A stretch of DNA of 64,000 nucleotides from Rhizobium pisi (GTDB lineage Bacteria; Pseudomonadota; Alphaproteobacteria; Rhizobiales; Rhizobiaceae): assembly GCF_003938655.1 (NCBI RefSeq), contig NZ_RJJT01000006.1:186001-250000 (forward strand), in the 5' to 3' direction. Position numbers and translations under genes: made by a program. Positions 35,119 through 43,259 of this stretch are shown here, piece by piece (positions within the stretch are counted from its first letter, which is position 1; every line of letters starts with the position of its first letter). The notes below the pieces were generated by a model. The model was not told the DNA's origin, ran no database searches, and was given only the letters and a program-made list of their open reading frames with translations.

Positions 35119-35706
35119 ATGACGCATCGCGATCTGACAATTCTGGTGATCGACGAAAATGCCATTCGCGCCTCCATCATCGAAGAAGGACTGCGCGAGG
35201 CAGGGCATGCGCGCGTCACCGTGGTGCATGAGGTCCACGGCATTGCGCGCACCATCGAAACCCTCATGCCCGATGTGATCATCATCGATATTGAGAATCC
35301 CAACCGCGACATGATGGAGCATCTTTTCCAGCTGACGCGCACGGTTTCCCGCCCGATCGCCATGTTCGTCGACCGCTCCGACACAGCCTCGATCGAGGCC
35401 GCAGTCGATGCAGGCGTCTCGGCCTATATCGTGGACGGCTTGAAGAAGGAACGCGTCAAGCCGATCCTCGACATGGCCGTCAGCCGCTTCAACGCCTTCA
35501 ATCGGCTGCGGCGGGAGCTTGCCGATGCCCGGTCGGCGCTGGAGGAGCGCAAGCTGATCGAGCGCGCCAAGGGCATATTGATGAAGATGAGAGGATTGCC
35601 GGAGGAAGAGGCCTTCGCGCTGCTGCGACAGACGGCGATGAACGAAAAGAAGAAGATGTCGGAAATCGCCCAGAGCGTTGTCACCGCCGCGGGACTTTTG
35701 ATGTGA
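35119..35706 (+). CDS. nasT: ANTAR-domain antiterminator NasT
   Basis: NasT is a response-regulator-like RNA-binding protein that prevents transcription termination in nitrate-assimilation leaders. The 195-residue protein has a receiver-type N-terminus (LTILVIDENAIRASIIEEGL) with the Asp of VIIIDIENPN near residue 50. The C-terminal ANTAR domain is visible as RKLIERAKGILMKMRGL and EEEAFALLRQTAMNEKKKM. ATG 35119 is used, with alternatives at 35107 and a TTG at 35083. It is followed by nasS after 34 bp. The two are expected to interact directly, with nitrate releasing NasT. Confidence 0.88.
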   Translation: MTHRDLTILVIDENAIRASIIEEGLREAGHARVTVVHEVHGIARTIETLMPDVIIIDIENPNRDMMEHLFQLTRTVSRPIAMFVDRSDTASIEAAVDAGVSAYIVDGLKKERVKPILDMAVSRFNAFNRLRRELADARSALEERKLIERAKGILMKMRGLPEEEAFALLRQTAMNEKKKMSEIAQSVVTAAGLLM

Positions 35707-35740
35707 TGGCCGACTTGGCGAATTTCCGGAGGAAACCGGA

Positions 35741-37024
35741 GTGGATATGATGACGAAGATCGCCGATGTGAGCGGTGGGCTCCCTTTGCCCGCGCGCCTA
35801 AACAGCGAGGGAGCAAAAGTGCTGCGGGCGGGCTTCATTCCGCTCGTCGACGCATCGGTGCTGATCGCCGCGGCGGAATTCGGATTTACCAGGAAGGAAG
35901 GGCTGACGCTCGATCTGGTCAAGGACGTTTCCTGGGCGAATGTCCGCGACCGCCTGGCCTTCGGCCAGTACGATATCGCCCATATGCTGTCGCCGATGCC
36001 CATCGCCTCCATGCTCGGCCTCGGCTCCAACCCCTCGCCGACGATCACGCCGTTTTCTCTGGGGCGCGGCGGCAATGCGATCACGCTCTCGACACGGCTT
36101 TTCGAGAGGATGCGGGATGGTACCGGCCTGTCGGAAACGGCAAGCGCGCTCGACAATGCCCATGCCTTGGCAAAAACAATTGCGGCTATGAAGGCGCGCG
36201 GCGAGCCGCTGCCGACCTTGGGCGTCACCTATCCCTTCTCCTCCCACAATTACGAATTCCGCTACTGGCTGGCGGCCGGCGGCATCGATCCCGACAGGGA
36301 TGTCAAGCTCGTCGTTGTGCCGCCGCCGCTGACGTCGGACGCGCTGGAGGCCGGCGCCATCGACGGCTTCTGCGTCGGCGCGCCGTGGAACATGGTCGCC
36401 TCGGAGCGAGGCGTCGGCCGCATCGTCGCCGCCAAGCAGGACATATGGCCGTCAGCCCCGGAAAAGGTGATCGGCATGCGGCCGGATTGGGCGGAAAGCC
36501 ATCCGGAAACCGTTTCCCGACTGATCGTGGCGCTCGACGCTGCAGCCCGTTGGTGCGATCTGGCTGAAAATCACGACGCGCTCGCAGCCGCCCTCGCCGA
36601 TCCCCGCTATATCGCCGCTCCCGTCGACATCATCCGTCGTGTGCTTGCCGGCGAATTCAGCCTTGACGCCAGAGGCAACCGGCGCGTCATCGCCGATTAT
36701 TTCAAGTTCCATTCCGGCTTCGCCAATTATCCGAGGCCGAGCCATGCGCTGTGGATCTACAGCCAGATGATCCGTTGGGGACAGGCCGAGACCAGCCTCA
36801 ACCACGCGCGGGCTGCCGCCTCCGCCTATCGCCCGGATCTTTATCGCGCGGCTCTCGGCGACGAGAATGCACCCGAGGATGCCGATATCCGTATCGAGGG
36901 TGGCGATGAGGGCGATCGCTTCATGGATGGCCACGTCTTCGATCCCACGGCACTGCCGGATTATGTCGCGGGCTTTGCCGTCAGAAGCGCCCTGCCCTTC
37001 GCTTGCGGCAGCGACGAGGCCTGA
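35741..37024 (+). CDS. nasS: Nitrate sensor NasS (NrtA-like, cytoplasmic)
   Basis: NasS resembles the nitrate-binding ABC component but lacks a signal peptide. In characterised systems it binds NasT without nitrate and releases it on nitrate binding. The 427-residue protein carries LRAGFIPLVDASVLIAAAEF near residue 28 and RYWLAAGGIDPDRDVKLVVV, similar to the same stretch in NrtA (RYWLAAGGIDPNKDV). The N-terminus is not Tat-like, unlike NrtA at 37387, which fits a cytoplasmic sensor. The start is GTG 35741, with ATG 35747 possible. An imperfect palindrome and a sigma-54 site follow immediately. Confidence 0.9.
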   Translation: MDMMTKIADVSGGLPLPARLNSEGAKVLRAGFIPLVDASVLIAAAEFGFTRKEGLTLDLVKDVSWANVRDRLAFGQYDIAHMLSPMPIASMLGLGSNPSPTITPFSLGRGGNAITLSTRLFERMRDGTGLSETASALDNAHALAKTIAAMKARGEPLPTLGVTYPFSSHNYEFRYWLAAGGIDPDRDVKLVVVPPPLTSDALEAGAIDGFCVGAPWNMVASERGVGRIVAAKQDIWPSAPEKVIGMRPDWAESHPETVSRLIVALDAAARWCDLAENHDALAAALADPRYIAAPVDIIRRVLAGEFSLDARGNRRVIADYFKFHSGFANYPRPSHALWIYSQMIRWGQAETSLNHARAAASAYRPDLYRAALGDENAPEDADIRIEGGDEGDRFMDGHVFDPTALPDYVAGFAVRSALPFACGSDEA

Positions 37025-37061
37025 TTTTCCTATTGCTCTGCACAAAACGCCAGCAGGGATT

Positions 37062-37084
37062 TGCGCCGGCTGGACACCGGCGCA
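37062..37084. promoter_or_regulatory. Palindrome upstream of the sigma-54 promoter, candidate NtrC site
   Basis: TGCGCCGG (37062-37069) and CCGGCGCA (37077-37084) form a perfect 8-bp dyad with a 7-nt centre, about 100 bp before the sigma-54 site. NtrC sites have TGCAC...GTGCA-like arms, so the outer bases fit but the spacing is longer than normal. It could instead be a terminator for nasS, though no T-run follows. Tentative. Confidence 0.4.
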
Positions 37085-37184
37085 CAAAAGATTTGCATGA
37101 TTGTCGGCAGCTCAAAAAACATGCAGTGGCCAATCTTTCCAAAATACCGTTTAAATTCATTATCTTGAAGAATTAAATTCAAAC

Positions 37185-37200
37185 TGGCACACGGCTTGCT
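37185..37200 (+). promoter_or_regulatory. Sigma-54 (RpoN) promoter for the nrt-nir-nas operon
   Basis: TGGCAC-N5-TTGCT matches the -24/-12 consensus (GG and GC separated by 10 bp, 37186-37187 and 37198-37199). The start site would fall near 37210, directly before the ANTAR hairpin at 37212. It implies activation by NtrC during nitrogen limitation. Confidence 0.78.
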
Positions 37201-37211
37201 TGGTTATTTGC

Positions 37212-37260
37212 GCACCGGTCAACGGCGATCGGTGCAGGATGAGCGCACGATAGGCGCTCA
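37212..37260 (+). promoter_or_regulatory. ANTAR-type double hairpin (NasT target) in the nrtA leader
   Basis: Hairpin P1: 9-bp stem 37212-37220 with 37227-37235 and hexaloop AACGGC (A1 and G4 present, as in ANTAR target loops). A 4-nt linker AGGA follows. Hairpin P2: 7-bp stem 37240-37246 with 37254-37260 and loop ACGATAG (A1 present, position 4 is A rather than G, and the loop is one base longer). NasT is expected to bind the pair. A T-run follows at 37335, and GAGCG just before it can pair with CGCTC in P2, giving mutually exclusive folds. Confidence 0.68.
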
Positions 37261-37305
37261 CAGAAGACATCGACGTCGCAAGATTTTTGCAGTCCGGGCT
37301 TTCTC

Positions 37306-37341
37306 CCTCCCGCGGACGCAATCATCGAGCGGCGTTTTTTT
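37306..37341 (+). terminator. Candidate leader terminator (imperfect)
   Basis: Seven T residues (37335-37341) follow GC-rich sequence that can form imperfect short stems, including CCGC/GCGG and a CGTCGC/GCGGCG alternative with a large loop. The best stem is uncertain. In the ANTAR model it is the element relieved by NasT. Confidence 0.45.
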
Positions 37342-37386
37342 ATTCCCAAATTCCGGCAGCCACCCGCCATCAGAGGAAACCTGCGC

Positions 37387-38685
37387 ATGACCAAGATTTT
37401 CACGACTGCAATCAGCCGTCGCAGCATGTTGAAGACCACCGCCGCTGCCGCACTGATCGGCGCCGTGCGCTCGGCTTTCCCGTCTGGCGCCTTTGCCGCA
37501 GCCGCGACACCTGAGGTTACCGGCATCAAGCTCGGCTTCATCGCGCTGACCGATGCGGCGCCGCTGATCGTTGCCAAGGAGATGGGGCTTTTCGCAAAAC
37601 ACGGATTGCCCGACGTCGACGTTGCCAAACAGGCCTCCTGGGGTGCAACGCGCGACAATCTCGTGCTCGGCGGAGCGGCAAACGGCATCGACGGCGCGCA
37701 TATCCTCTCGCCGCTTCCCTATCTCATGCATACAGGCAAGGTGACGCAGAACAACAAGCCGGTGCCGATGGCCCTCGTTGCACGGCTGAACTACGACAGC
37801 CAGGGCATTTCGGTCGCCAAGGAATATGCCGAGACCGGCGTGCAGCTCGATTCCTCCAAGCTCAAGGCCGCCTTCGAAAAGAAGAAGGCCGAGGGCAAAG
37901 AGGTTAAGGCCGCAATGACCTTCCCCGGCGGCACGCACGACCTCTGGATCCGCTACTGGCTGGCCGCCGGCGGCATCGATCCGAACAAGGACGTCTCGAC
38001 CATCGTCGTGCCGCCGCCGCAGATGGTAGCGAACATGAAGGTCGGCAACATGGACGTCTTCTGCGTCGGCGAACCCTGGAACGAGCAGCTCGTCAACCAG
38101 GGCATCGGCTTCACCGCAGCGACGACAGGCGAACTCTGGAAGGGACATCCAGAAAAGGCGCTCGGCCTGCGCGCCGACTGGATCGAGAAAAACCCGAATG
38201 CGGCCAAGGCCCTTGTCATGGCTGTCATGGAAGCCCAGCAATGGTGCGACAGCATGGACAACAAGGCCGAGATGGCTGAGATCCTTGGGCGCCGTCAGTG
38301 GTTCAACGTGCCCCCGAAGGACGTGCTCGGACGCCTGAAGGGCGACATCAACTACGGCAACGGCCGCGTCGCCCATGGCACCGACCTCTATATGAAGTTC
38401 TGGGCCGGCGGGGTCTCCTACCCCTTCAAGAGCCACGACACCTGGTTCATGGCCGAGAACATCCGCTGGGGCAATTTCGCGGCGGATACGGATATCAAGG
38501 CGCTGGTCGATCAGGTGAACCGCGAGGATATCTGGCGCGATGCCGCCAAGGACCTCGGCGTCGCGGCGGCTGACATTCCGGCCACGACTTCGCGGGGCAA
38601 GGAGACCTTCTTCGACGGCAAGGTCTTCGATCCGGACAATCCATCCGCCTATCTCGAAAGCCTGGCAATCAAGGCGGCGTCCTGA
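37387..38685 (+). CDS. nrtA: Nitrate ABC transporter, substrate-binding protein NrtA
   Basis: This periplasmic nitrate/nitrite-binding protein of the NrtA/CmpA family has 432 residues. The N-terminus contains the twin-arginine motif SRRSMLK, a hydrophobic segment and an AFA-type cleavage site near residue 38, so it is a Tat substrate. VTGIKLGFIALTDAAPLIV starts the mature domain. RYWLAAGGIDPNKDV is shared with NasS. It is the first gene after the regulated leader, preceded by an AGAGGAAA ribosome site, and its stop overlaps an alternative start of nrtB. Confidence 0.93.
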   Translation: MTKIFTTAISRRSMLKTTAAAALIGAVRSAFPSGAFAAAATPEVTGIKLGFIALTDAAPLIVAKEMGLFAKHGLPDVDVAKQASWGATRDNLVLGGAANGIDGAHILSPLPYLMHTGKVTQNNKPVPMALVARLNYDSQGISVAKEYAETGVQLDSSKLKAAFEKKKAEGKEVKAAMTFPGGTHDLWIRYWLAAGGIDPNKDVSTIVVPPPQMVANMKVGNMDVFCVGEPWNEQLVNQGIGFTAATTGELWKGHPEKALGLRADWIEKNPNAAKALVMAVMEAQQWCDSMDNKAEMAEILGRRQWFNVPPKDVLGRLKGDINYGNGRVAHGTDLYMKFWAGGVSYPFKSHDTWFMAENIRWGNFAADTDIKALVDQVNREDIWRDAAKDLGVAAADIPATTSRGKETFFDGKVFDPDNPSAYLESLAIKAAS

Positions 38686-38717
38686 TGCGCGGCCTGTCCC
38701 TCAACCGCCAGCCCGAG

Positions 38718-38745
38718 CCTTCTCCCGGTTTTGACGGGGAGAAGG
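38718..38745. repeat. REP-like palindrome between nrtA and nrtB
   Basis: CCTTCTCCC (38718-38726) pairs with GGGAGAAGG (38737-38745) around a loop of ten bases. This motif resembles a family of short palindromes that I remember as dispersed in Rhizobium. It lies inside the nrtA-nrtB spacer, so it does not disrupt a gene but could affect operon expression. Confidence 0.6.
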
Positions 38746-38786
38746 ACATATCTCACAGCACGCCATTGAATAAGAAGGAACAATTC

Positions 38787-39668
38787 ATGCCAGCACCGGC
38801 TCGCAACCATACGGCATCCCAGGCAGGCAGACCGGCGCCTGGGGGCAAGGTGGTGACGCTGTCGACCAAAGCCGCGCCGCGCCTGCGCCTTCGCCAGATC
38901 ACCGCTGCCGCAGCCAGCAATGTCGTGCCGCCGCTCGTCGTGCTCGTGATCATCCTCACGGTCTGGCAGGTTCTCTGTTCCTCGCCGGATGCTTCCCTGC
39001 CCTCGCCGCATCGGGTCTGGCAGGAAAGCTTCGACCTCATCGCCTATCCCTTCTTCAACTACGGCTCGCAGGATATCGGGCTCGGCTGGCGCGTACTCAT
39101 CTCGCTGCAACGCGTTGCCTACGGTTTCGGGCTCGCGGCGGTTTCCGGCGTGGTGATCGGCGCCGTCATCGGCCAGTCGGTCTGGGCGATGCGCGGGCTC
39201 GATCCGATCTTCCAGGTGTTGCGCACCGTGCCGCCGCTTGCCTGGCTGCCGCTCTCGCTCGCCGCCTTCCAGGATTCCAATCCGTCGGCGATCTTCGTGA
39301 TCTTCATCACCTCGATCTGGCCTGTCATCATCAACACCGCCGTCGGCGTGCGCAACATCCCCCAGGATTACCGCAATGTCGCGAAAGTGCTGCGGCTCAA
39401 CCAGTTCGAATTCTTCTTCAAAATCATGCTGCCTTCGGCCGCGCCCTATATCTTCACGGGTCTTCGCATCGGCGTCGGGCTCTCCTGGCTCGCGATCGTC
39501 GCGGCCGAGATGCTGACCGGCGGCGTCGGCATCGGCTTCTTCATCTGGGATGCGTGGAACTCGTCCCGCCTGCCCGACATCATCGTTGCGCTCGCCTATA
39601 TCGGCGTCGTCGGCTTTGCTCTCGACAAGCTGGTTTCGGCCGTCGGCAAAATCATCACACGCGGCTGA
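38787..39668 (+). CDS. nrtB: Nitrate ABC transporter, permease NrtB
   Basis: The inner-membrane permease of the nitrate importer, 293 residues. Hydrophobic spans include VVPPLVVLVIILTVWQVLC and ALAYIGVVGFALDKLVSAV, and the EAA-type loop is FKIMLPSAAPYIFTGLRIG. The start MPAPARNHTASQ at 38787 follows AAGAAGGAAC. A longer frame beginning at 38685 overlaps the nrtA stop and would include a REP palindrome, so it is rejected. Confidence 0.93.
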   Translation: MPAPARNHTASQAGRPAPGGKVVTLSTKAAPRLRLRQITAAAASNVVPPLVVLVIILTVWQVLCSSPDASLPSPHRVWQESFDLIAYPFFNYGSQDIGLGWRVLISLQRVAYGFGLAAVSGVVIGAVIGQSVWAMRGLDPIFQVLRTVPPLAWLPLSLAAFQDSNPSAIFVIFITSIWPVIINTAVGVRNIPQDYRNVAKVLRLNQFEFFFKIMLPSAAPYIFTGLRIGVGLSWLAIVAAEMLTGGVGIGFFIWDAWNSSRLPDIIVALAYIGVVGFALDKLVSAVGKIITRG

Positions 39669-39679
39669 GGGAGATCGCA

Positions 39680-40465
39680 ATGACCGCCTATCTCAAGCTC
39701 GACCATATCGACAAGCGTTTCGACCGCTCCGAGGTACTGAAGGACGTCAACCTCGTCATCGACAAGGGCGAATTCGTCTCGATCATCGGCCATTCCGGCT
39801 GCGGCAAGTCCACGCTTCTCAACCTGATCGCCGGATTGACGCCGGTTTCCTCGGGCGCGGTGCTGCTCGAAAACCGCGAGGTCAATGCGCCGGGGCCGGA
39901 ACGCGCCGTCGTCTTCCAGAACCACAGCCTACTGCCCTGGCTGACGGTCTACGAAAACGTCAAACTTGCCGTCTCGAAGGTCTTCAGCGACACGAAGAGC
40001 AAGGCCGAACGCCACGACTGGGTGATGGCCAATCTCGACCTCGTGCAGATGGCGCATGCAAAGGACAAACGCCCCTCGGAAATCTCCGGCGGCATGAAAC
40101 AGCGTGTCGGTATCGCCCGGGCATTGTCGATGGAGCCGAAGATCCTTCTGCTCGACGAGCCTTTCGGCGCACTCGACGCACTGACGCGGGCGCATCTGCA
40201 GGACGCGGTGATGGAGATCCATCTCCGGCTCGGCAATACGATGGTGATGATCACTCACGACGTCGACGAGGCTGTGCTGCTTTCCGACCGGATCGTAATG
40301 ATGACCAACGGGCCGGCCGCAAGGATCGGCGAAGTTCTCGACGTGCCGATCGCGCGTCCCCGCAACCGCATCGAGCTCGCCTCCGACCGAACCTACCTCA
40401 AATGCCGCGAAGCCGTATTGAAGTTCCTCTACGAACGTCACCGCTTCGTCGAAGCCGCGGAGTAA
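39680..40465 (+). CDS. nrtC: Nitrate ABC transporter, ATP-binding protein NrtC-type
   Basis: An ABC ATPase of 261 residues from MTAYLKLDHIDKRF at 39680. Walker A is GHSGCGKST, the signature is ISGGMKQRVGIARAL, and Walker B is ILLLDEPFGALDA. It lacks the C-terminal sensor domain of cyanobacterial NrtC, so it is the NrtD-like single-domain type. A GAGGGAGAT ribosome site supports the start. It follows nrtB by 11 bp and precedes nirB by 3 bp. Confidence 0.93.
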   Translation: MTAYLKLDHIDKRFDRSEVLKDVNLVIDKGEFVSIIGHSGCGKSTLLNLIAGLTPVSSGAVLLENREVNAPGPERAVVFQNHSLLPWLTVYENVKLAVSKVFSDTKSKAERHDWVMANLDLVQMAHAKDKRPSEISGGMKQRVGIARALSMEPKILLLDEPFGALDALTRAHLQDAVMEIHLRLGNTMVMITHDVDEAVLLSDRIVMMTNGPAARIGEVLDVPIARPRNRIELASDRTYLKCREAVLKFLYERHRFVEAAE

Positions 40466-40468
40466 TCC

Positions 40469-42919
40469 ATGACCGAAAAACTCGTCATCATCGGCAATGG
40501 CATGGCGCCTGGGCGCATGCTGGAACACCTCTTCGAACAGGCGCCCGGCCGCTATCAGGTTACGATCTTCAACGCCGAGCCGCGCGTCAATTACGACCGC
40601 ATCATGCTCTCGCCGGTGCTTTCTGGCGAAAAGACCTATGAGCAGATCGTCATCCATGGCGACGGCTGGTACATCGATCACGGCATCACGCTCTACAAGG
40701 GCCACAGGATCGTCAACATCGATCGCGCCACCAAGACCGTCACCTCGGACCATGGCGTCACCGAAAGCTATGACAAGCTGGTGATCGCCACCGGTTCCGT
40801 GCCCTTCGTCATCCCGGTTCCCGGCAAGGATCTGCCCGGCGTCATCACCTATCGCGATCTCGACGACGTGCAGGCGATGTTGCTTGCCGCTCAGTCGCGC
40901 GAAAAGGCTGTCGTCATCGGCGGCGGCCTGCTTGGCCTCGAGGCAGCGGCCGGCCTTGCCCAGCGCGGTATGGACGTCACCGTCCTGCACGTCATGCCGA
41001 CGCTGATGGAGCGCCAGCTCGATCCGGCCGCCGGTTATCTCTTGCAGAAGGCGGTCGAGGAGCGCGGCATCAAGGTCATCTGCAAGGCCAATACCAAGGC
41101 GATCATCGGTGACGGCAAGGTCGAGGGCATCGAGCTCGACAACGGCACGATCATTCCGGCGACCCTCGTCGTCATGGCGGTCGGCATTCGCCCGAACGTC
41201 AATCTCGCCAAGGACGCCGGCCTTGCCGTCAATCGCGGCATCGTCGTCGATGCCGGCATGCAGACCTCGGACGGCGATATTCTCTCGCTCGGTGAATGCG
41301 CCGAAGTGGGCGGCATGGTCTACGGCCTCGTTGCGCCGCTCTACGAAATGGCCCGCATCGCCGCAGCGCACCTCTCGGGCGACCGCTCGCCCGCCTTCGT
41401 TCATGCAGACACGCCGACCAAGCTGAAGGTCACCGGCATCGATCTCTATTCGCTCGGCGATTTCGCCGACGGCGACGACCGCGAGGAGATCGTGCTGCGC
41501 GATGCCAGCGCCGGCGTCTACAAGCGCCTAGTTCTGAAGGACAACAAGATCATCGGCACCGTGCTTTACGGAGAAACTGCCGATGGCGCCTGGTTCAACG
41601 ACCTGAAGAAGAAGGCGACCGATATTTCGGAGATGCGCGAGACGCTGATCTTCGGACAGGCCTATCAGGGAGGGTCGCCGCTGGACCCTATGGCGGCCGT
41701 TGCAGCCTTGCCGGATGACGCGGAAATCTGTGGCTGCAACGGCGTCTGCAAAGGCAAGATCACCTCGACGATTTCAGGCAAGGGGCTGACATCGCTCGAC
41801 GACGTACGCGCCCATACCAAGGCGTCCGCCTCCTGCGGCTCCTGCACCGGCCTCGTCGAACAGCTGATGGCGCTGACGCTCGGCGACAGTTACAACCCGG
41901 CTGCCGTGCAGCCGATGTGCACCTGCACCGAACTCGGTCATGACGACGTTCGCCGGCTGATCAAGGCCAAGGGCCTGAAGAGCATTCCTGCCGTCATGCA
42001 GGAACTCGAATGGAAGACCTCCTGCGGCTGCGCCAAATGTCGGCCCGCACTCAACTACTACCTCGTCTGCGACTGGCCGGACGAATATGCCGACGACTAC
42101 CAGTCGCGCTTCATCAATGAACGCGTGCATGCCAACATCCAGAAGGACGGCACTTACTCCGTCGTTCCCCGTATGTGGGGCGGCGTTACCAATTCGAACG
42201 AGCTGCGCGCCATTGCCGATGTCGTCGACAAATTCGAGATCCCGATGGTGAAGGTGACGGGTGGCCAGCGTATCGACCTGCTCGGCATCGAGAAGGAAGA
42301 CCTGCCGGCCGTCTGGGCCGATCTCGGCAAGGCCGGCTTCATCTCCGGCCAGGCCTATGCCAAGGGTCTGCGCACGGTGAAAACCTGTGTCGGCTCCGAC
42401 TGGTGTCGTTTCGGCACGCAGGATTCCACCGGTCTCGGCATCCGCATCGAGAAGTTCATGTGGGGCTCGTGGACGCCGGCCAAGCTGAAGATGGCCGTAT
42501 CGGGCTGCCCTCGCAATTGTGCGGAAGCAACCTGCAAGGACATCGGCGTGATCTGCGTGGATTCCGGTTTCGAGATCCATTTCGCAGGTGCGGCCGGTCT
42601 CGACATCAAGGGCACTGAGGTGCTCGGTCTTGTGAAGACCGAGGACGAGGCGCTGGAGCATATCGTGGCGCTGACGCAGATGTATCGCGAGCAGGCACGC
42701 TATCTCGAGCGCATCTACAAATGGGCCAAGCGCATCGGCCTGGAGGAAATCCGCCGGCAGATCATGGAGGATGCCGAAAAGCGCCAAGCCTATTACGACC
42801 GCTTCGTCTTCTCCCAGAAATTTGCCCAGGTCGATCCCTGGTCGGAGCGCGTCTCCGGCAAGGACAAGCACGAGTTCAAGCCGATGGCGACGATCGGCTA
42901 TCCGCAGGCAGCCGAGTAA
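40469..42919 (+). CDS. nirB: Nitrite reductase [NAD(P)H] large subunit
   Basis: This cytoplasmic enzyme reduces nitrite to ammonium. The 816-residue protein has an N-terminal FAD/NAD(P)H domain (LVIIGNGMAPGRMLEHL, then AVVIGGGLLGLEAAAG), a BFD-type [2Fe-2S] pair (CGCNGVCKGK and CGSCTGLVEQ), and siroheme/[4Fe-4S] ligands (TCVGSDWCRFGTQ and SGCPRNCAEATCKD). Order and length agree with NirB. It depends on siroheme, and no cysG homologue is in the window. Confidence 0.95.
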   Translation: MTEKLVIIGNGMAPGRMLEHLFEQAPGRYQVTIFNAEPRVNYDRIMLSPVLSGEKTYEQIVIHGDGWYIDHGITLYKGHRIVNIDRATKTVTSDHGVTESYDKLVIATGSVPFVIPVPGKDLPGVITYRDLDDVQAMLLAAQSREKAVVIGGGLLGLEAAAGLAQRGMDVTVLHVMPTLMERQLDPAAGYLLQKAVEERGIKVICKANTKAIIGDGKVEGIELDNGTIIPATLVVMAVGIRPNVNLAKDAGLAVNRGIVVDAGMQTSDGDILSLGECAEVGGMVYGLVAPLYEMARIAAAHLSGDRSPAFVHADTPTKLKVTGIDLYSLGDFADGDDREEIVLRDASAGVYKRLVLKDNKIIGTVLYGETADGAWFNDLKKKATDISEMRETLIFGQAYQGGSPLDPMAAVAALPDDAEICGCNGVCKGKITSTISGKGLTSLDDVRAHTKASASCGSCTGLVEQLMALTLGDSYNPAAVQPMCTCTELGHDDVRRLIKAKGLKSIPAVMQELEWKTSCGCAKCRPALNYYLVCDWPDEYADDYQSRFINERVHANIQKDGTYSVVPRMWGGVTNSNELRAIADVVDKFEIPMVKVTGGQRIDLLGIEKEDLPAVWADLGKAGFISGQAYAKGLRTVKTCVGSDWCRFGTQDSTGLGIRIEKFMWGSWTPAKLKMAVSGCPRNCAEATCKDIGVICVDSGFEIHFAGAAGLDIKGTEVLGLVKTEDEALEHIVALTQMYREQARYLERIYKWAKRIGLEEIRRQIMEDAEKRQAYYDRFVFSQKFAQVDPWSERVSGKDKHEFKPMATIGYPQAAE

Positions 42920-42929
42920 GGAGATGGAC

Positions 42930-43259
42930 ATGAACTGGATCGCAATCGGCGACATCTCCGACATCCCGCTGCGTGGCGCGCGCTGCGTGAAGACGCCACA
43001 GGGCAAGATCGCGGTGTTTCGCACGGCTGAAAACGAGGTCTTCGCCATCGAGGATCATTGCCCGCACAAGGGTGGCCCGCTTTCGCAGGGTATCGTCCAC
43101 GGCACAGCGGTGACCTGCCCGCTGCACAACTGGGTGATCTCGCTGGAGACAGGCAAGGCGCTCGGCGCAGACGAGGGCGAGGTCAGGACTGTGCGGGTGC
43201 TGAACGAAGACGGCAAGCTGTTCATTGCGCTCGAAAGCCTGATGATGGCGGCGGAATAG
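42930..43259 (+). CDS. nirD: Nitrite reductase [NAD(P)H] small subunit
   Basis: A 109-residue Rieske-like subunit. The cluster ligands are present as EDHCPHKGGPLSQG and CPLHNWVISLETG (C-x-H and C-x-x-H). The start is the ATG at 42930, chosen because AAGGAG then has a 6-bp spacing. An ATG at 42924 would sit on the ribosome site. The stop is immediately followed by the nasA ATG. Confidence 0.9.
   Translation: MNWIAIGDISDIPLRGARCVKTPQGKIAVFRTAENEVFAIEDHCPHKGGPLSQGIVHGTAVTCPLHNWVISLETGKALGADEGEVRTVRVLNEDGKLFIALESLMMAAE

Noticed and set aside
39929..41404. 491-codon frame antisense to nrtC and nirB
   Set aside because: Both plus-strand genes are certain and the antisense protein shows no motif.
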